A stretch of DNA of 16,901 nucleotides from NCBI GenBank assembly GCA_029932675.1, contig JAOZPP010000076.1, positions 1 through 16,901 on the forward strand, written 5' to 3'. Shown here one piece after another: positions 1 to 7,330 of the stretch. Each line of letters opens with the position of its first letter. The first letter of the stretch is position 1. The DNA is from a bacterium (GTDB lineage Bacteria; SM23-81; DAOVCL01). A program made the position numbers and the translations under genes. A model generated the notes under the pieces. That model did no database searches and was not told the DNA's origin. It saw only the letters and a list, made by a program, of their open reading frames with translations.

Positions 1-60
1 ATTTGCCATTTTTTTAAGATACTTAGTGTAAATGAGGACTTTTTGCCTAACCATCTTATT
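1..60. repeat. End of a repeat element cutting into mod
   Basis: The segment 36-60 contains GACTTTTTGCC then ACCATCTTATT, nearly the same as 4452-4478 (right end of the MITE-like element at 4346-4472) with two mismatches between the two blocks. Both are in the same orientation. The mod protein stops resembling its family at this point, so this is probably the right-hand end of a second element copy whose body lies left of the window. Only about 60 bases are visible, so the element cannot be classified. Confidence 0.5.
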
Positions 61-1010
61 ATGCGTTCAAGAAGTTGTTCAGACTTTTGAGTTGGATAGT
101 ATAACTTTTCGGGGTCGGTAGGACTTGTTATTTTCTTTACATCAGTCCACCAATCATTAATTGGTGTACCTTCTTCTCTCAACTTAGCATTTTCACCTTT
201 TACAGCGGTTCTACCTCTTTCAATAGTCCCCTCAGAATAAGGCCGATATTGAGTGTTGAATATCCAATTATTTACAGATTTAGTATGCCAGTAAATAGTA
301 TCGTGTTTTTTAGGAAATTCTTTTTCTGGTATTCCACCACCACTATAACACCAAATTATTTCATTCCGAAAATTTTCAATGGAAAAAATATCATCAAGAA
401 GATTCTTTAAATAATTACTTACCCTCCAATCACAATGCACATAAATACTCCCATCTTCGGCCAGTAGTTGGTGCATCAGTTTCAGACGTTCATACATCAT
501 GGAAAGATAAGATGAAATGCCCCGGCCCCAGGTGTCACGGTAGGCGATCTCTTCGATAATGGACTGCTGTTTGGTCACATCCTCGCCATTGACGGTAATA
601 TTGTAAGAAAAATCCGCGCCCACGGCAAAGGGCGGGTCAATGTAAATCAGCTTCAGTCCGCCCTGTTTTTCAATTTCCTCCCGCAGCGGTCCGTTCACCA
701 GCGATGAGAGAATCAGTTTGTTGTCGCCCCAGATGAGCTTGTTGGTCCAGCCTTTCAGTTGCCTGCCTGTGGTGTCAAACAGGGTCGCCTGCTGCGGTTC
801 GACCTCCTTGCGGGGTTCATCAATATGCTCAATGGAGTGAAAGGGCAGCACCGCGTTGGTCACGGTTTCGCTGCGCCCATTCCAGAACAGGAAAACGTCC
901 TCGTCGTCGGCGTAGAGTTTGTAAATATATTCCTTTGGCAGGGGTTTGCCCTGTTTAATCAATTCGATGATTTCGTTTTTTTCGGATTCGGTTAAATTGG
1001 GCTTAGCCAT
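1..1010 (-). CDS. mod: Type III restriction-modification system, DNA methyltransferase subunit (Mod), 3' end disrupted/off window
   Basis: Reading leftward from ATG at 1010-1008, the frame stays open for 336 codons to the window edge. The protein resembles beta-class N6-adenine or N4-cytosine methyltransferases of Type III systems: GWTNKLIWGDNKLIL at about residues 87-101, catalytic motif IV DPPF at 125-128, a target-recognition-like middle, and YYPTQKSEQLLERII at 304-318, which normally sits just before AdoMet motif I (FxGxGTT). Instead, from residue 319 the frame enters a repeat sequence (about 36-60) also found at 4452-4478, and no FxGxG motif is seen. I infer an element insertion or rearrangement that removes the AdoMet-binding motif; the rest of the gene could lie beyond the window. 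The start follows the preceding small gene by one base (TAAAATG). The role would be protective methylation and target recognition with Res. Family assignment is firm; function is doubtful. Confidence 0.85.
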   Translation of the reverse strand, partial: MAKPNLTESEKNEIIELIKQGKPLPKEYIYKLYADDEDVFLFWNGRSETVTNAVLPFHSIEHIDEPRKEVEPQQATLFDTTGRQLKGWTNKLIWGDNKLILSSLVNGPLREEIEKQGGLKLIYIDPPFAVGADFSYNITVNGEDVTKQQSIIEEIAYRDTWGRGISSYLSMMYERLKLMHQLLAEDGSIYVHCDWRVSNYLKNLLDDIFSIENFRNEIIWCYSGGGIPEKEFPKKHDTIYWHTKSVNNWIFNTQYRPYSEGTIERGRTAVKGENAKLREEGTPINDWWTDVKKITSPTDPEKLYYPTQKSEQLLERIIRWLGKKSSFTLSILKKWQ

Positions 1011-1011
1011 T

Positions 1012-1221
1012 TTATTTTCTCATTTTTTCTATTTCATCCGCAATTTGATTCAAATCAGGATTACCCAACCAGCGATGCCGGTCCTGGGAATAATCGCCGT
1101 ATCCTTTGTTTTCATATTGTAAAAATCGTATCGTCCCTACCACACCGAGATGCTGAACCAGAGCTTCAATTCCGGCAATGCGGATTTCTTCCAGAGTTTT
1201 TACTGCTACTTTTGTTCCCAT
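1012..1221 (-). CDS. Small antitoxin-like protein paired with the PIN gene
   Basis: A 69-residue protein starting MGTKVAVKTLEEIR and ending in a charged helix (ADEIEKMRK). I do not recognise a named domain with certainty. Small genes of this size commonly accompany PIN-domain toxins, and this one begins one base after the PIN gene stop (TAAAATG) and ends one base before the mod start. The simplest reading is a toxin-antitoxin partner translated by coupling. The order is toxin first, antitoxin second, the reverse of most VapBC pairs. The C-terminal half is rich in aromatic and charged residues (FLQYENKGYGDYSQDRHRW), which could form the toxin-binding segment; that is inference. No DNA-binding fold (ribbon-helix-helix, AbrB) is obvious. 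It could instead be an accessory R-M protein of unknown role. Confidence 0.6.
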   Translation of the reverse strand: MGTKVAVKTLEEIRIAGIEALVQHLGVVGTIRFLQYENKGYGDYSQDRHRWLGNPDLNQIADEIEKMRK

Positions 1222-1222
1222 T

Positions 1223-1663
1223 TTATATAACCTCCCTAATCCAATTTAATGGATTATTCACTTTCACTTTTATTTTATCAACAAATTGATGAATTTTTTT
1301 TAGCAATTTATCATCGGTCGTCAGAAAAATATCGGCCTGAGCGGCTTCCGCGCAGGCAATGTGCAATGCATCGAAGCTTTTAACGTCCAATTGTTGGATT
1401 TGTTTGGCGCGCCTCAATATTTGTTCATTAATTTGAACGTAATCATCTGCATTGGACAGCGTGAACTGAACTTTTGTTTTTCTCTCCGGATCGGGAATTT
1501 TGTTCACTTCATAAAGAATGGCGTCGCTGTTTATCATCGACCACTGTTTTTTCTCAATATATTTCAAAATAGTCAATATCGCTTCAGCTTCCAGATGGAT
1601 TCTGTCCTGCGTCTGGTCATCAAAAGGTCTATTCAGACAACAAACATCAAGGTAAACTCTCAT
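1223..1663 (-). CDS. PIN-domain protein, VapC-like ribonuclease toxin candidate
   Basis: A 146-residue protein with the acidic pattern of PIN-domain nucleases: D6 in MRVYLDVCCLNRPFDD, a middle acidic residue E52 (SDAILYEV), D98 in FDALHIACAEAAQADIF, and D117/D118 in LTTDDKLL. These would bind divalent metal for RNA cleavage. Length is typical for the family. It starts 3 nt after the res stop (TAG at 1667-1669) and ends one nt before the small gene at 1221, so it is co-transcribed with the restriction genes. No strong Shine-Dalgarno is visible; translation coupled to res is likely. Toxin activity is inferred from the fold and the small downstream partner. A processing nuclease in the R-M system is an alternative. 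Confidence 0.85.
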   Translation of the reverse strand: MRVYLDVCCLNRPFDDQTQDRIHLEAEAILTILKYIEKKQWSMINSDAILYEVNKIPDPERKTKVQFTLSNADDYVQINEQILRRAKQIQQLDVKSFDALHIACAEAAQADIFLTTDDKLLKKIHQFVDKIKVKVNNPLNWIREVI

Positions 1664-1666
1664 CGA

Positions 1667-4318
1667 CTATTCCATTTCAATTTTAAACAAATTAACGATT
1701 TGAGCGAAATTCTTCAAATCCTTTTTATGCTTTTCCCACAATTCCTGTTTTACATACAACGGCGTATATCGGCGCTCATTTTGTGCGGCGTTCACGTCTT
1801 CACACCAAACGTGTAATCGCCTGATCTTGCGCACGTCGTCCAAATCTTCCCTACCCTTGGTTTCGGCAATGTAAATCTCCTGCTTGGCCTTTTTGATGAG
1901 AAAATCTGGATGAAAGTCGTGGATATTGCCATCCTCCCCCTGGTATTCAATCTTGAACCCAAGTGGCTGGTAGTTCTTGGCAAAGGAGATGATATCCGGG
2001 CAGTTCTCCAGAAAAGCGGCAAATTCCAGTTCAAATTGATTGTCGCCAATGATTTTATTGAACACGCTCTTCTGCGGCACCAGATAGGGCTGATTATCCG
2101 CCACCAGCGGTTTGGCTTTTCGCAGGGGAATAAAGTTTTTAATTTGCGCTGAACCCTTGTCTCTGATGGTCAGATTATCAATTGCCTTTTTGAATGCGCC
2201 ATACAACGTCTGTTTTGCCTCCACTTCGGAAAGATTCCTTAAAACGTTGGCGTCTTCAATATTCACGCTTTTACCGAACAACTTGTATCGAATAAACTGC
2301 TCCACTTTGGGATAGAGAATATTGAATCCGCTCACCAGTCGGCTTTCCTTCAGGATGGCTTGCGTGAAAAAACCTACCACGTTTCGGTAATCGGGGAGGG
2401 TGTCGGTAAATTCTATTTTATGAGAAAACCGACCGTCAATATCGGTGAAGACGATTTCCTTCAATTCATTTTCACTGAACTGTTTCAGGGTAATCGGTTT
2501 GATATTCATGGCGCCAACCTGAATATCTTCCAGATTTTTATAATCCCGATGGATACGGGGCGACAACAGGGGCACAGGGATATCCAATTTATCCAGATCC
2601 TTTTTTTCATTGTCGCTGTCAATTTCCACAATAATCGGATTGCGGGATCTGCCCGTCTCGCCCATTGGTCGATAACTGAATTCCACACCTTCGGTTTTGA
2701 TGGATTCCACGAATTCAATAAAGGCAGATGTGCCCACCACCAGTTCTTCTTTCACGTCCATGCCGAACATTTTACGCAGGCCTCTGCCCAGGGTTTGTTC
2801 GGGCAAAATTTTGGCGGGCGAGCCATAGGGACGCAGTCCCACAATGGTCATCACATTACGCACATCCCAGCCTTCCCGGAGCATCATCACCGAAACCACA
2901 GCTTTGTAAGGAGATGTATCTTTATCCACCGCATCCGCTGCTTTGCGCAGTTGTTCCAGCTCTTCCTTGTCCCGTTTCGATGCCGCGCTCTCAGAAATCT
3001 CACCGCTTTTTTTAGTATGAATGAGCAACACGGAATCCTTGAATTCAGGATATTGGGCCTCCAGATAGCCTTTGGTTTGATTGGCTTCTTTTGTGTCCAG
3101 CGTCATCACAAACAAGATTGGCGTTTTTGCACTTTTCAATTCTTCAAACTGTTTTTTCCATTCAATATACCCCAGATGAATATAGTCTTTATAACGCTCC
3201 ACGAATTCAGACGAGGTCTTTTCGCTCAATTTTGCCCGCGAAGCCTCATCTGGCAATACAGGCGATTTGACAATATTCTGTTTGATGGCTTCCACCAGCG
3301 GATAGTCGCAGATGGTTTGAACAAAAATGGCGCCGTTGTTGTGTTTGGGCGTGGCGGTGTTGTCTATTTGCAGGGAAATGCCCTTGCCCTGTTTCAGTTT
3401 CAGATGATTGTTGATGTCCTCGATACTTTTGAACCACTGCATACTTTCATCATGAATATGATGAGCCTCGTCGTTCATCACCACCAAATCTTTAATTTTA
3501 TTGCTGCGCAGCACCTTTCCCAAATCCATGCCTTTGGATGTGTCCGCATCGGCTGGTGGTTTTTTGCCCAAAAATTCCTCTTCCGGAGACAGCTCTCTAT
3601 CTTCGTTTAAATAGACGCGGTGAATATTGGTCAGAAATAGATTGCCTTCTTCGGTAATCGGCTTCAATTCGTCCTGAATATGCAGGGTAAGATGAAAATC
3701 ATTTTGCCAGTCACGGTCGAAATAGCCATTTTCAGGAATGAGCGGGTCTTCACGAAAAATTTTGAAATCATCAAAATCCTTGCGCAGGCGATTTAGAACG
3801 ATGATATTTGGAGCGATGATGAGAAAATTTCGGGAAAGATCGGATTTGGGTTCATAAAGTTTATGGAAATACGACCAGACCAGGGCAAGACTCAAAACCT
3901 TGGTTTTCCCCGAGCCCGTTGCCATTTTAATCACATACCTCGGCCAACTTTCAGGAAACATGCCCGTGCTGATTCTGCCAGATGAGTCGAATCGCATCAG
4001 CTCAAACTTGTCTCTGGCTTTGGCGATTTCATACAGGTAAATAATGGATTCAACAGCTTCCCGCTGGGCAAAATAATATTGGAAAACATGGTCGTTTTTC
4101 TTATGACCATCGGGTTTGAACCAGAATTGTAATAAGGCCTTTGTCGTATCGGAAGCGCCAGAATAATCACTGTCCCGCCACTCTTTTACCGCCAGGCGAA
4201 TTTTATAGACCAAAGGCGGAATGAGTTGCTCGTAGGCTTTTTCCTGTAAATCTTCCTGCGACGGCGCCGAAGCGAACATTTGGGTCAAGTATTTCAAACG
4301 GATTTTGTGGAAATTCAT
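1667..4318 (-). CDS. res: Type III restriction enzyme, helicase/nuclease subunit (Res)
   Basis: An 883-residue protein of typical Res length. SF2 helicase motifs are in order: Walker A ATGSGKT at 133-139, motif II DEAH at 283-286, motif III TAT at 321-323, and motif VI QTLGRGLRK at 508-516. A C-terminal PD-(D/E)xK nuclease is indicated by HPDF (D805) followed by AETKG (E819, K821), with an acidic residue near 763-765. Known Type III Res proteins use ATP to translocate along DNA and cleave when complexed with Mod at unmodified sites. An in-frame TGA lies directly before ATG 4318, which fixes the start no further upstream; no clear Shine-Dalgarno precedes it. It is the first gene of the chain res, PIN, small gene, mod, whereas mod usually comes first. 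A MITE-like element lies 28 bp upstream and may affect expression. The reading frame is intact. Confidence 0.95.
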   Translation of the reverse strand: MNFHKIRLKYLTQMFASAPSQEDLQEKAYEQLIPPLVYKIRLAVKEWRDSDYSGASDTTKALLQFWFKPDGHKKNDHVFQYYFAQREAVESIIYLYEIAKARDKFELMRFDSSGRISTGMFPESWPRYVIKMATGSGKTKVLSLALVWSYFHKLYEPKSDLSRNFLIIAPNIIVLNRLRKDFDDFKIFREDPLIPENGYFDRDWQNDFHLTLHIQDELKPITEEGNLFLTNIHRVYLNEDRELSPEEEFLGKKPPADADTSKGMDLGKVLRSNKIKDLVVMNDEAHHIHDESMQWFKSIEDINNHLKLKQGKGISLQIDNTATPKHNNGAIFVQTICDYPLVEAIKQNIVKSPVLPDEASRAKLSEKTSSEFVERYKDYIHLGYIEWKKQFEELKSAKTPILFVMTLDTKEANQTKGYLEAQYPEFKDSVLLIHTKKSGEISESAASKRDKEELEQLRKAADAVDKDTSPYKAVVSVMMLREGWDVRNVMTIVGLRPYGSPAKILPEQTLGRGLRKMFGMDVKEELVVGTSAFIEFVESIKTEGVEFSYRPMGETGRSRNPIIVEIDSDNEKKDLDKLDIPVPLLSPRIHRDYKNLEDIQVGAMNIKPITLKQFSENELKEIVFTDIDGRFSHKIEFTDTLPDYRNVVGFFTQAILKESRLVSGFNILYPKVEQFIRYKLFGKSVNIEDANVLRNLSEVEAKQTLYGAFKKAIDNLTIRDKGSAQIKNFIPLRKAKPLVADNQPYLVPQKSVFNKIIGDNQFELEFAAFLENCPDIISFAKNYQPLGFKIEYQGEDGNIHDFHPDFLIKKAKQEIYIAETKGREDLDDVRKIRRLHVWCEDVNAAQNERRYTPLYVKQELWEKHKKDLKNFAQIVNLFKIEME

Positions 4319-4345
4319 TCATAGTTCTGGTTAAGCTTATTTGAG

Positions 4346-4472
4346 GGTTGGGCAAAAAGTCAAAATTTGCTCTAAGGGACGCAGACACAAAATGCAACTT
4401 ATTAAATAAAAATAGATTACATTTCAGGATTTAATTAGTTATAGCCCTAATTGGGACTTTTTGCCGCACCAT
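4346..4472. mobile_element. Short MITE-like element with inverted ends and 10-bp target duplication
   Basis: The left end reads GGTTGGGCAAAAAGTC from 4346. The right end, read on the minus strand up to about 4472, gives GGTGCGGCAAAAAGTC, with similarity continuing a few bases inward (AATT). The perfect direct repeat CTTATTTGAG lies immediately outside both ends (4336-4345 and 4473-4482), as expected for a target-site duplication. The interior is AT-rich and has no reading frame. It occupies the upstream region of res. The transposase family that could move it is not identifiable. Two extra bases (AT) at the right end leave the exact boundary uncertain. Confidence 0.65.
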
Positions 4473-4503
4473 CTTATTTGAGATAAAAATTCAAGGAGAT
4501 CAT

Positions 4504-5007
4504 GGGGTCAGATCTTGCTTTTTGCTGTTTTAGGCAACTGTTATCACCCTCTGGTCAGGACTTGCGGGCCAATCACTTTGTAAGGATGCACCTGCTAACC
4601 TGATCTATACATAAATTAGCATCAAATCCCTAAATTGTCAAAGGTTTTTGTAGTAGGAACAGGCCTTTTAGACCTGGCCGAGAGGGCGAACAGAGATAAA
4701 TGCCTGCCTATACAGGATAAATAGACCCTTTGCTTAAAGAAAGTTATCTCAATTCGCCATTAGTTTATGAATAATTCGGGCGAATGGGTTGACGTCCAGG
4801 GGCTCAATCTATCCTCCAGTGAAGGCAGATTATCTCCCTCTATGCCTCTGGGCCTCCTTTTCCAAATAGAGATAGTTGCCTTTCCTGAGCTACGAGATCC
4901 TTTATAGGGGGGGACTCAAATTGGAGGAAATTAAAAATTACCTTGGGTTTACTCCTCAATGGTAAGTAGGTAACCTCCAAGGGGGCAAAAAGTAAGGCCT
5001 AAACCCC
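4504..5007. repeat. Dispersed TIR-bounded repeat, copy A (longest)
   Basis: It begins GGGGTCAGATCTTGCTTTTTGC and ends GGGGCAAAAAGTAAGGCCTAAACCCC-like (4982-5007), so the two ends are inverted repeats of each other. The first 280 bp closely match copy B at 6899-7181, for example the stretch around CTGATCTATACATAAATT and the segment ending GAATAATTCGG. Copy A also holds about 210 bp more before its right end (about 4790-4980) that I do not see in the other copies and that has no recognisable gene. A foldback segment (about 4651-4710) lies in the middle. It looks like a non-autonomous transposable repeat; no transposase is encoded. This accounts for the gene-free stretch between the MITE-like element and the first cassette. 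Confidence 0.7.
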
Positions 5008-5014
5008 ATAATTC

Positions 5015-5069
5015 CCTTAACCAAATTCTTGCCCCGCGTTTTTCGGTTAGGTGGAGCGATTTGTTATGC
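5015..5069 (-). other. Possible degenerate attC-like recombination site after the CPBP cassette
   Basis: Read on the minus strand, the segment starts GCATAAC (a usual outer core form, rc of GTTATGC) 15 nt after the CPBP stop, continues AAATCGCTCCACC, and closes near GTTAAGG, which fits GTTRRRY at six of seven positions. The arms AAAT/ATTT and several CC/GG pairs could form an imperfect stem, but there are mismatches and wobble pairs. Position directly behind a cassette gene supports the call; the weak stem does not. It may be a decayed attC or a half site. Confidence 0.4.
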
Positions 5070-5084
5070 ACTTGTTTTGCTCTA

Positions 5085-5951
5085 TTATCCTGTGTATTGT
5101 AAGTGGCTAAACATCTTCTTGACCAAGAATATCATTAAGATCAAAACTACGGCAGTGACAATCCCTGACTCTCCAATCCATAGCATTGAATTGTCACCCT
5201 GGGTTACAGGATTAAATGCAGATTGTGTTAATGCATTCGATGTTGCATGAGCAACGAAAGAAGGCCAGATAATCCCCGTATCCATACGGAGCCAAGCTAA
5301 AAGATAAGAGAAGGATGTGGCAATAATAGTAAACAGGGTAACTGACAAACCAACCGATGGGCCAGATGCTGCTGAATATGCCCCAGCTATAATCAAAGGC
5401 ATATGATAAGCTGCCCAAATGAGACCGTGAATTAGCAGTGGTCTGGGAGCGCCTGAGTTAATGAGGCGAGTTAGCATGTAGCCACGCCAACCTATCTCTT
5501 CACCGGCAACAAAAATCATATTTATCACAACTTGAGCAGTCCAAACTATCGCTATCAAGATCAGAAAACCTTGATAAGGATCTCCTGGAAGAGGGATACT
5601 TGAGTGGGACTGTATAGTTGAAAAGTCAAATTCAGTAAGCCCCGATATCCACGTAAAGCCATAAGCAATAAGGGCAACGGCCATAGGGAATAGGTAGGCA
5701 ATCAAATATGCCTTACGAAGATTACGTCCTCGAAAACTAAATTATACATCTTGAAATCCTTCTCTGAGTATCAGCCTGGTGATGATGGAAGCAATAGCTG
5801 GTGGAAAAAGGATAGCAAATGGAGTAATTCCCTTAATTCTCAGCCAGTACGCTGGAATTGCTAGAACGATTAAAAGAGTGAAAAATATGGCAAGCCCAAG
5901 CTGGGCTTGTTTCCTTGACTTTCGCTTAGGTTTTCCAATATCCTCAGTCAT
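5085..5951 (-). pseudogene. CPBP/CAAX-type (Abi) intramembrane metalloprotease, split by an in-frame TAA
   Basis: Two leftward reading segments (5951-5742 and 5741-5085) are in the same frame, separated only by TAA at 5744-5742. Joined, they give about 287 residues, a normal family length. The N-terminal part has a basic cytoplasmic tail and two hydrophobic spans. The rest carries the three CPBP motifs: EEIGWRGY (EExxxR), HGLIWAAYHMPL with its conserved His, and FVAHATSN (HxxxN), plus further membrane spans. Such proteins are membrane-embedded glutamic or metallo-proteases used in prenyl-protein processing, bacteriocin immunity and signalling. All motifs lie after the stop, so a shortened protein from the internal TTG at 5705 is conceivable but would lose the first spans. 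The gene starts 25 nt after an attC-like core, as gene cassettes do, with no clear Shine-Dalgarno. A sequencing error is an alternative to a nonsense mutation. Confidence 0.8.
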
Positions 5952-5976
5952 TGCTTAGCCCAATTATTTCCAAAGT

Positions 5977-6049
5977 GTCTAACGATTTGGATCACTTGTT
6001 GGTATGAAACGGCAGCGGAATACCAGTCAAGTGCATCCTTTTGTTATAC
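5977..6049 (-). other. Integron attC-like recombination site between two cassettes
   Basis: On the minus strand the 73-bp site runs from GTATAAC (6049-6043) to GTTAGAC (5983-5977). GTTAGAC is a perfect GTTRRRY core; GTATAAC fits RYYYAAC at six of seven. Between them the arms pair: GGAT and CACTTG with CAAGTG and ATCC, leaving one unpaired G, then TGGTAT with ATACCA, closing on a 14-nt loop (TCCGCTGCCGTTTC). An extrahelical base in the arm and near-palindromic cores are hallmarks of attC. The outer core contains the TAA stop of the methyltransferase gene, a common cassette feature, and the next gene starts 25 nt beyond the inner core. Orientation agrees with both genes. Confidence 0.75.
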
Positions 6050-6835
6050 CCATTTTTTTAATCTTATAAATCTATATCCTGCATCAAAATTTGTTCGCCT
6101 TCTTAAATCGCCAAACCTATTGTCCCATACCCCTGATTCTAAATCTTTTTCCAATCTTTGTATTCCACTTTGAACTATCGTTGGATCTGCAAGGGCAAAA
6201 GCTGACATACTTTTTCGAATCTGGGCATCTAAGTATAATTCCGGTTTATTCCATCCCGCACCCATGAACCGATCAGACAAGTTATTTGGAAGTAAAAATG
6301 TTTGGACTTCTACTGACCACTGCCCTTGTTTTGCAATAGATCGGGCTATGTCATTAATCGGCGGAAAGAGATTAAAAGCTTGTTGCCAGATTTCAGGGAA
6401 ATACTCTTTGACCCAGAAATCTTCACATTCTCTGGGGTCAAATGTAAAGATAACGATAGGGCCATTTGGGCAAATTCTAAAAAATTCTAAAGTGGCCTTT
6501 CTAAAAGATGAAAAATGATGCATGGCTAAAATGACCACAACACCATCCACAGAATTATCTGGCAGCGGTATTGATTCTGCCATTCCATCAAACCATGTAA
6601 CATTGGGATTCTGGATAGCCTGATTGCGCATCTCTATTGATGGCTCAACAGCTTTCACTTTGAACCCCAAGTCTGCTAAGGCAGTGCTATAGTTACCGGT
6701 GCCAGCTCCAATGTCTGCAATGTTTGATTCTATAGGTAAATTCAGCAGGCATTTGATAGCATTCAGTATTCTTTTATCAGCAGTTCTATGTTTATTGTAC
6801 CTATTGCCTATTTTATCGTAGATTATGTTGTCCAT
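6044..6835 (-). CDS. Class I SAM-dependent methyltransferase, gene-cassette cargo
   Basis: A 263-residue protein. Motif I is IADIGAGTGNYSTAL at about 39-53. An acidic loop follows (VEPSIEMRNQA), then the motif II/III region AESIPLPDNSVDGVVVILAMHHF, a pattern of Methyltransf_11/UbiE-like small-molecule methyltransferases. The C-terminal half (about 130-263) is not diagnostic, so the substrate is unknown. ATG at 6835-6833 gives the usual start MDNIIYDKIGNRYN just ahead of the fold; there is no clear Shine-Dalgarno, as often in cassettes. The stop codon falls inside the attC-like site downstream. A copy of the dispersed repeat lies about 60 bp upstream, so any earlier cassette or promoter has been separated from it. 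The reading frame is intact. Confidence 0.88.
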   Translation of the reverse strand: MDNIIYDKIGNRYNKHRTADKRILNAIKCLLNLPIESNIADIGAGTGNYSTALADLGFKVKAVEPSIEMRNQAIQNPNVTWFDGMAESIPLPDNSVDGVVVILAMHHFSSFRKATLEFFRICPNGPIVIFTFDPRECEDFWVKEYFPEIWQQAFNLFPPINDIARSIAKQGQWSVEVQTFLLPNNLSDRFMGAGWNKPELYLDAQIRKSMSAFALADPTIVQSGIQRLEKDLESGVWDNRFGDLRRRTNFDAGYRFIRLKKWV

Positions 6836-6898
6836 GAGTATGACTAGGGTTTATCACAGTCGCATAAGAACCTTATAGATGACAAACTGGAGATCGCA

Positions 6899-7181
6899 GG
6901 GTCAAGTCTTGCCTTTTGCTGTTTTTAGCAACTATTATCACCTTCCGGTCAGGACTTGCGGACAATCACTTTGTATGGGTGCACCTGCTAACCTGATCTA
7001 TACATAAATTTAGCATCAAATCCTAAATTGTCAAAGGCTTTTATACCAGAAACAGGTTTTTTAGACCTGTTCGAGGGAGTGGACAGACATAAATGTCCGT
7101 CCCTACTCAAGAAATTATGCCAATTCGTTATTAGGCTATGGAATAAACCCTCAAGAGGGGCAAAAAGCAAGCCCCGACCCC
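6899..7181. repeat. Dispersed TIR-bounded repeat, copy B
   Basis: It starts GGGTCAAGTCTTGCCTTTTGC and ends GGGGCAAAAAGCAAGCCCCGACCCC-like (7157-7181), an inverted match to the start. The body aligns with copy A over nearly its whole length and in the same orientation; at about 283 bp it may be the ancestral size. A foldback with ACAG/CTGT arms lies at about 7047-7107. It encodes nothing recognisable. With copy A it forms a direct-repeat pair around the cassette block 5015-6835. Confidence 0.7.
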
Positions 7182-7235
7182 AAAGTCTTCACTGGTCCAC
7201 CTGCGGGCTCGCAATGGAGGGGACCCCCCTTCCTC

Positions 7236-7263
7236 TTGACAAAAAATTACAATATGGTAACTT
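7236..7263 (+). promoter_or_regulatory. Possible promoter for the DUF433/DUF5615 pair
   Basis: A perfect -35 box TTGACA (7236-7241) is followed after 16 bp by TAACTT (7258-7263), a poor -10. It lies about 70 bp before the first gene, the only rightward operon here. The -10 weakness keeps confidence low. Confidence 0.35.
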
Positions 7264-7330
7264 CTAAAGTGTAGAGATACTGTGGTAGCAAAGGTTTGGC
7301 GAAATTTAAGGAAGCTCAGGAGGTGGCTTT

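Noticed and set aside
2360-3610. A 416-codon open frame on the plus strand
   Set aside because: It lies entirely antisense to res, whose helicase and nuclease motifs are clear. The translated product is rich in His/Phe/Gln with no domain, as expected for an antisense shadow.
5742-5744. Recoding of the in-frame stop in the CPBP gene (selenocysteine or pyrrolysine)
   Set aside because: The codon is TAA, which is not used for either, and the surrounding motif does not call for a special residue.
4504-7181. Integron integrase or attI site near the cassettes
   Set aside because: No tyrosine recombinase reading frame exists on either strand, so only cassettes, not a complete integron, can be claimed.
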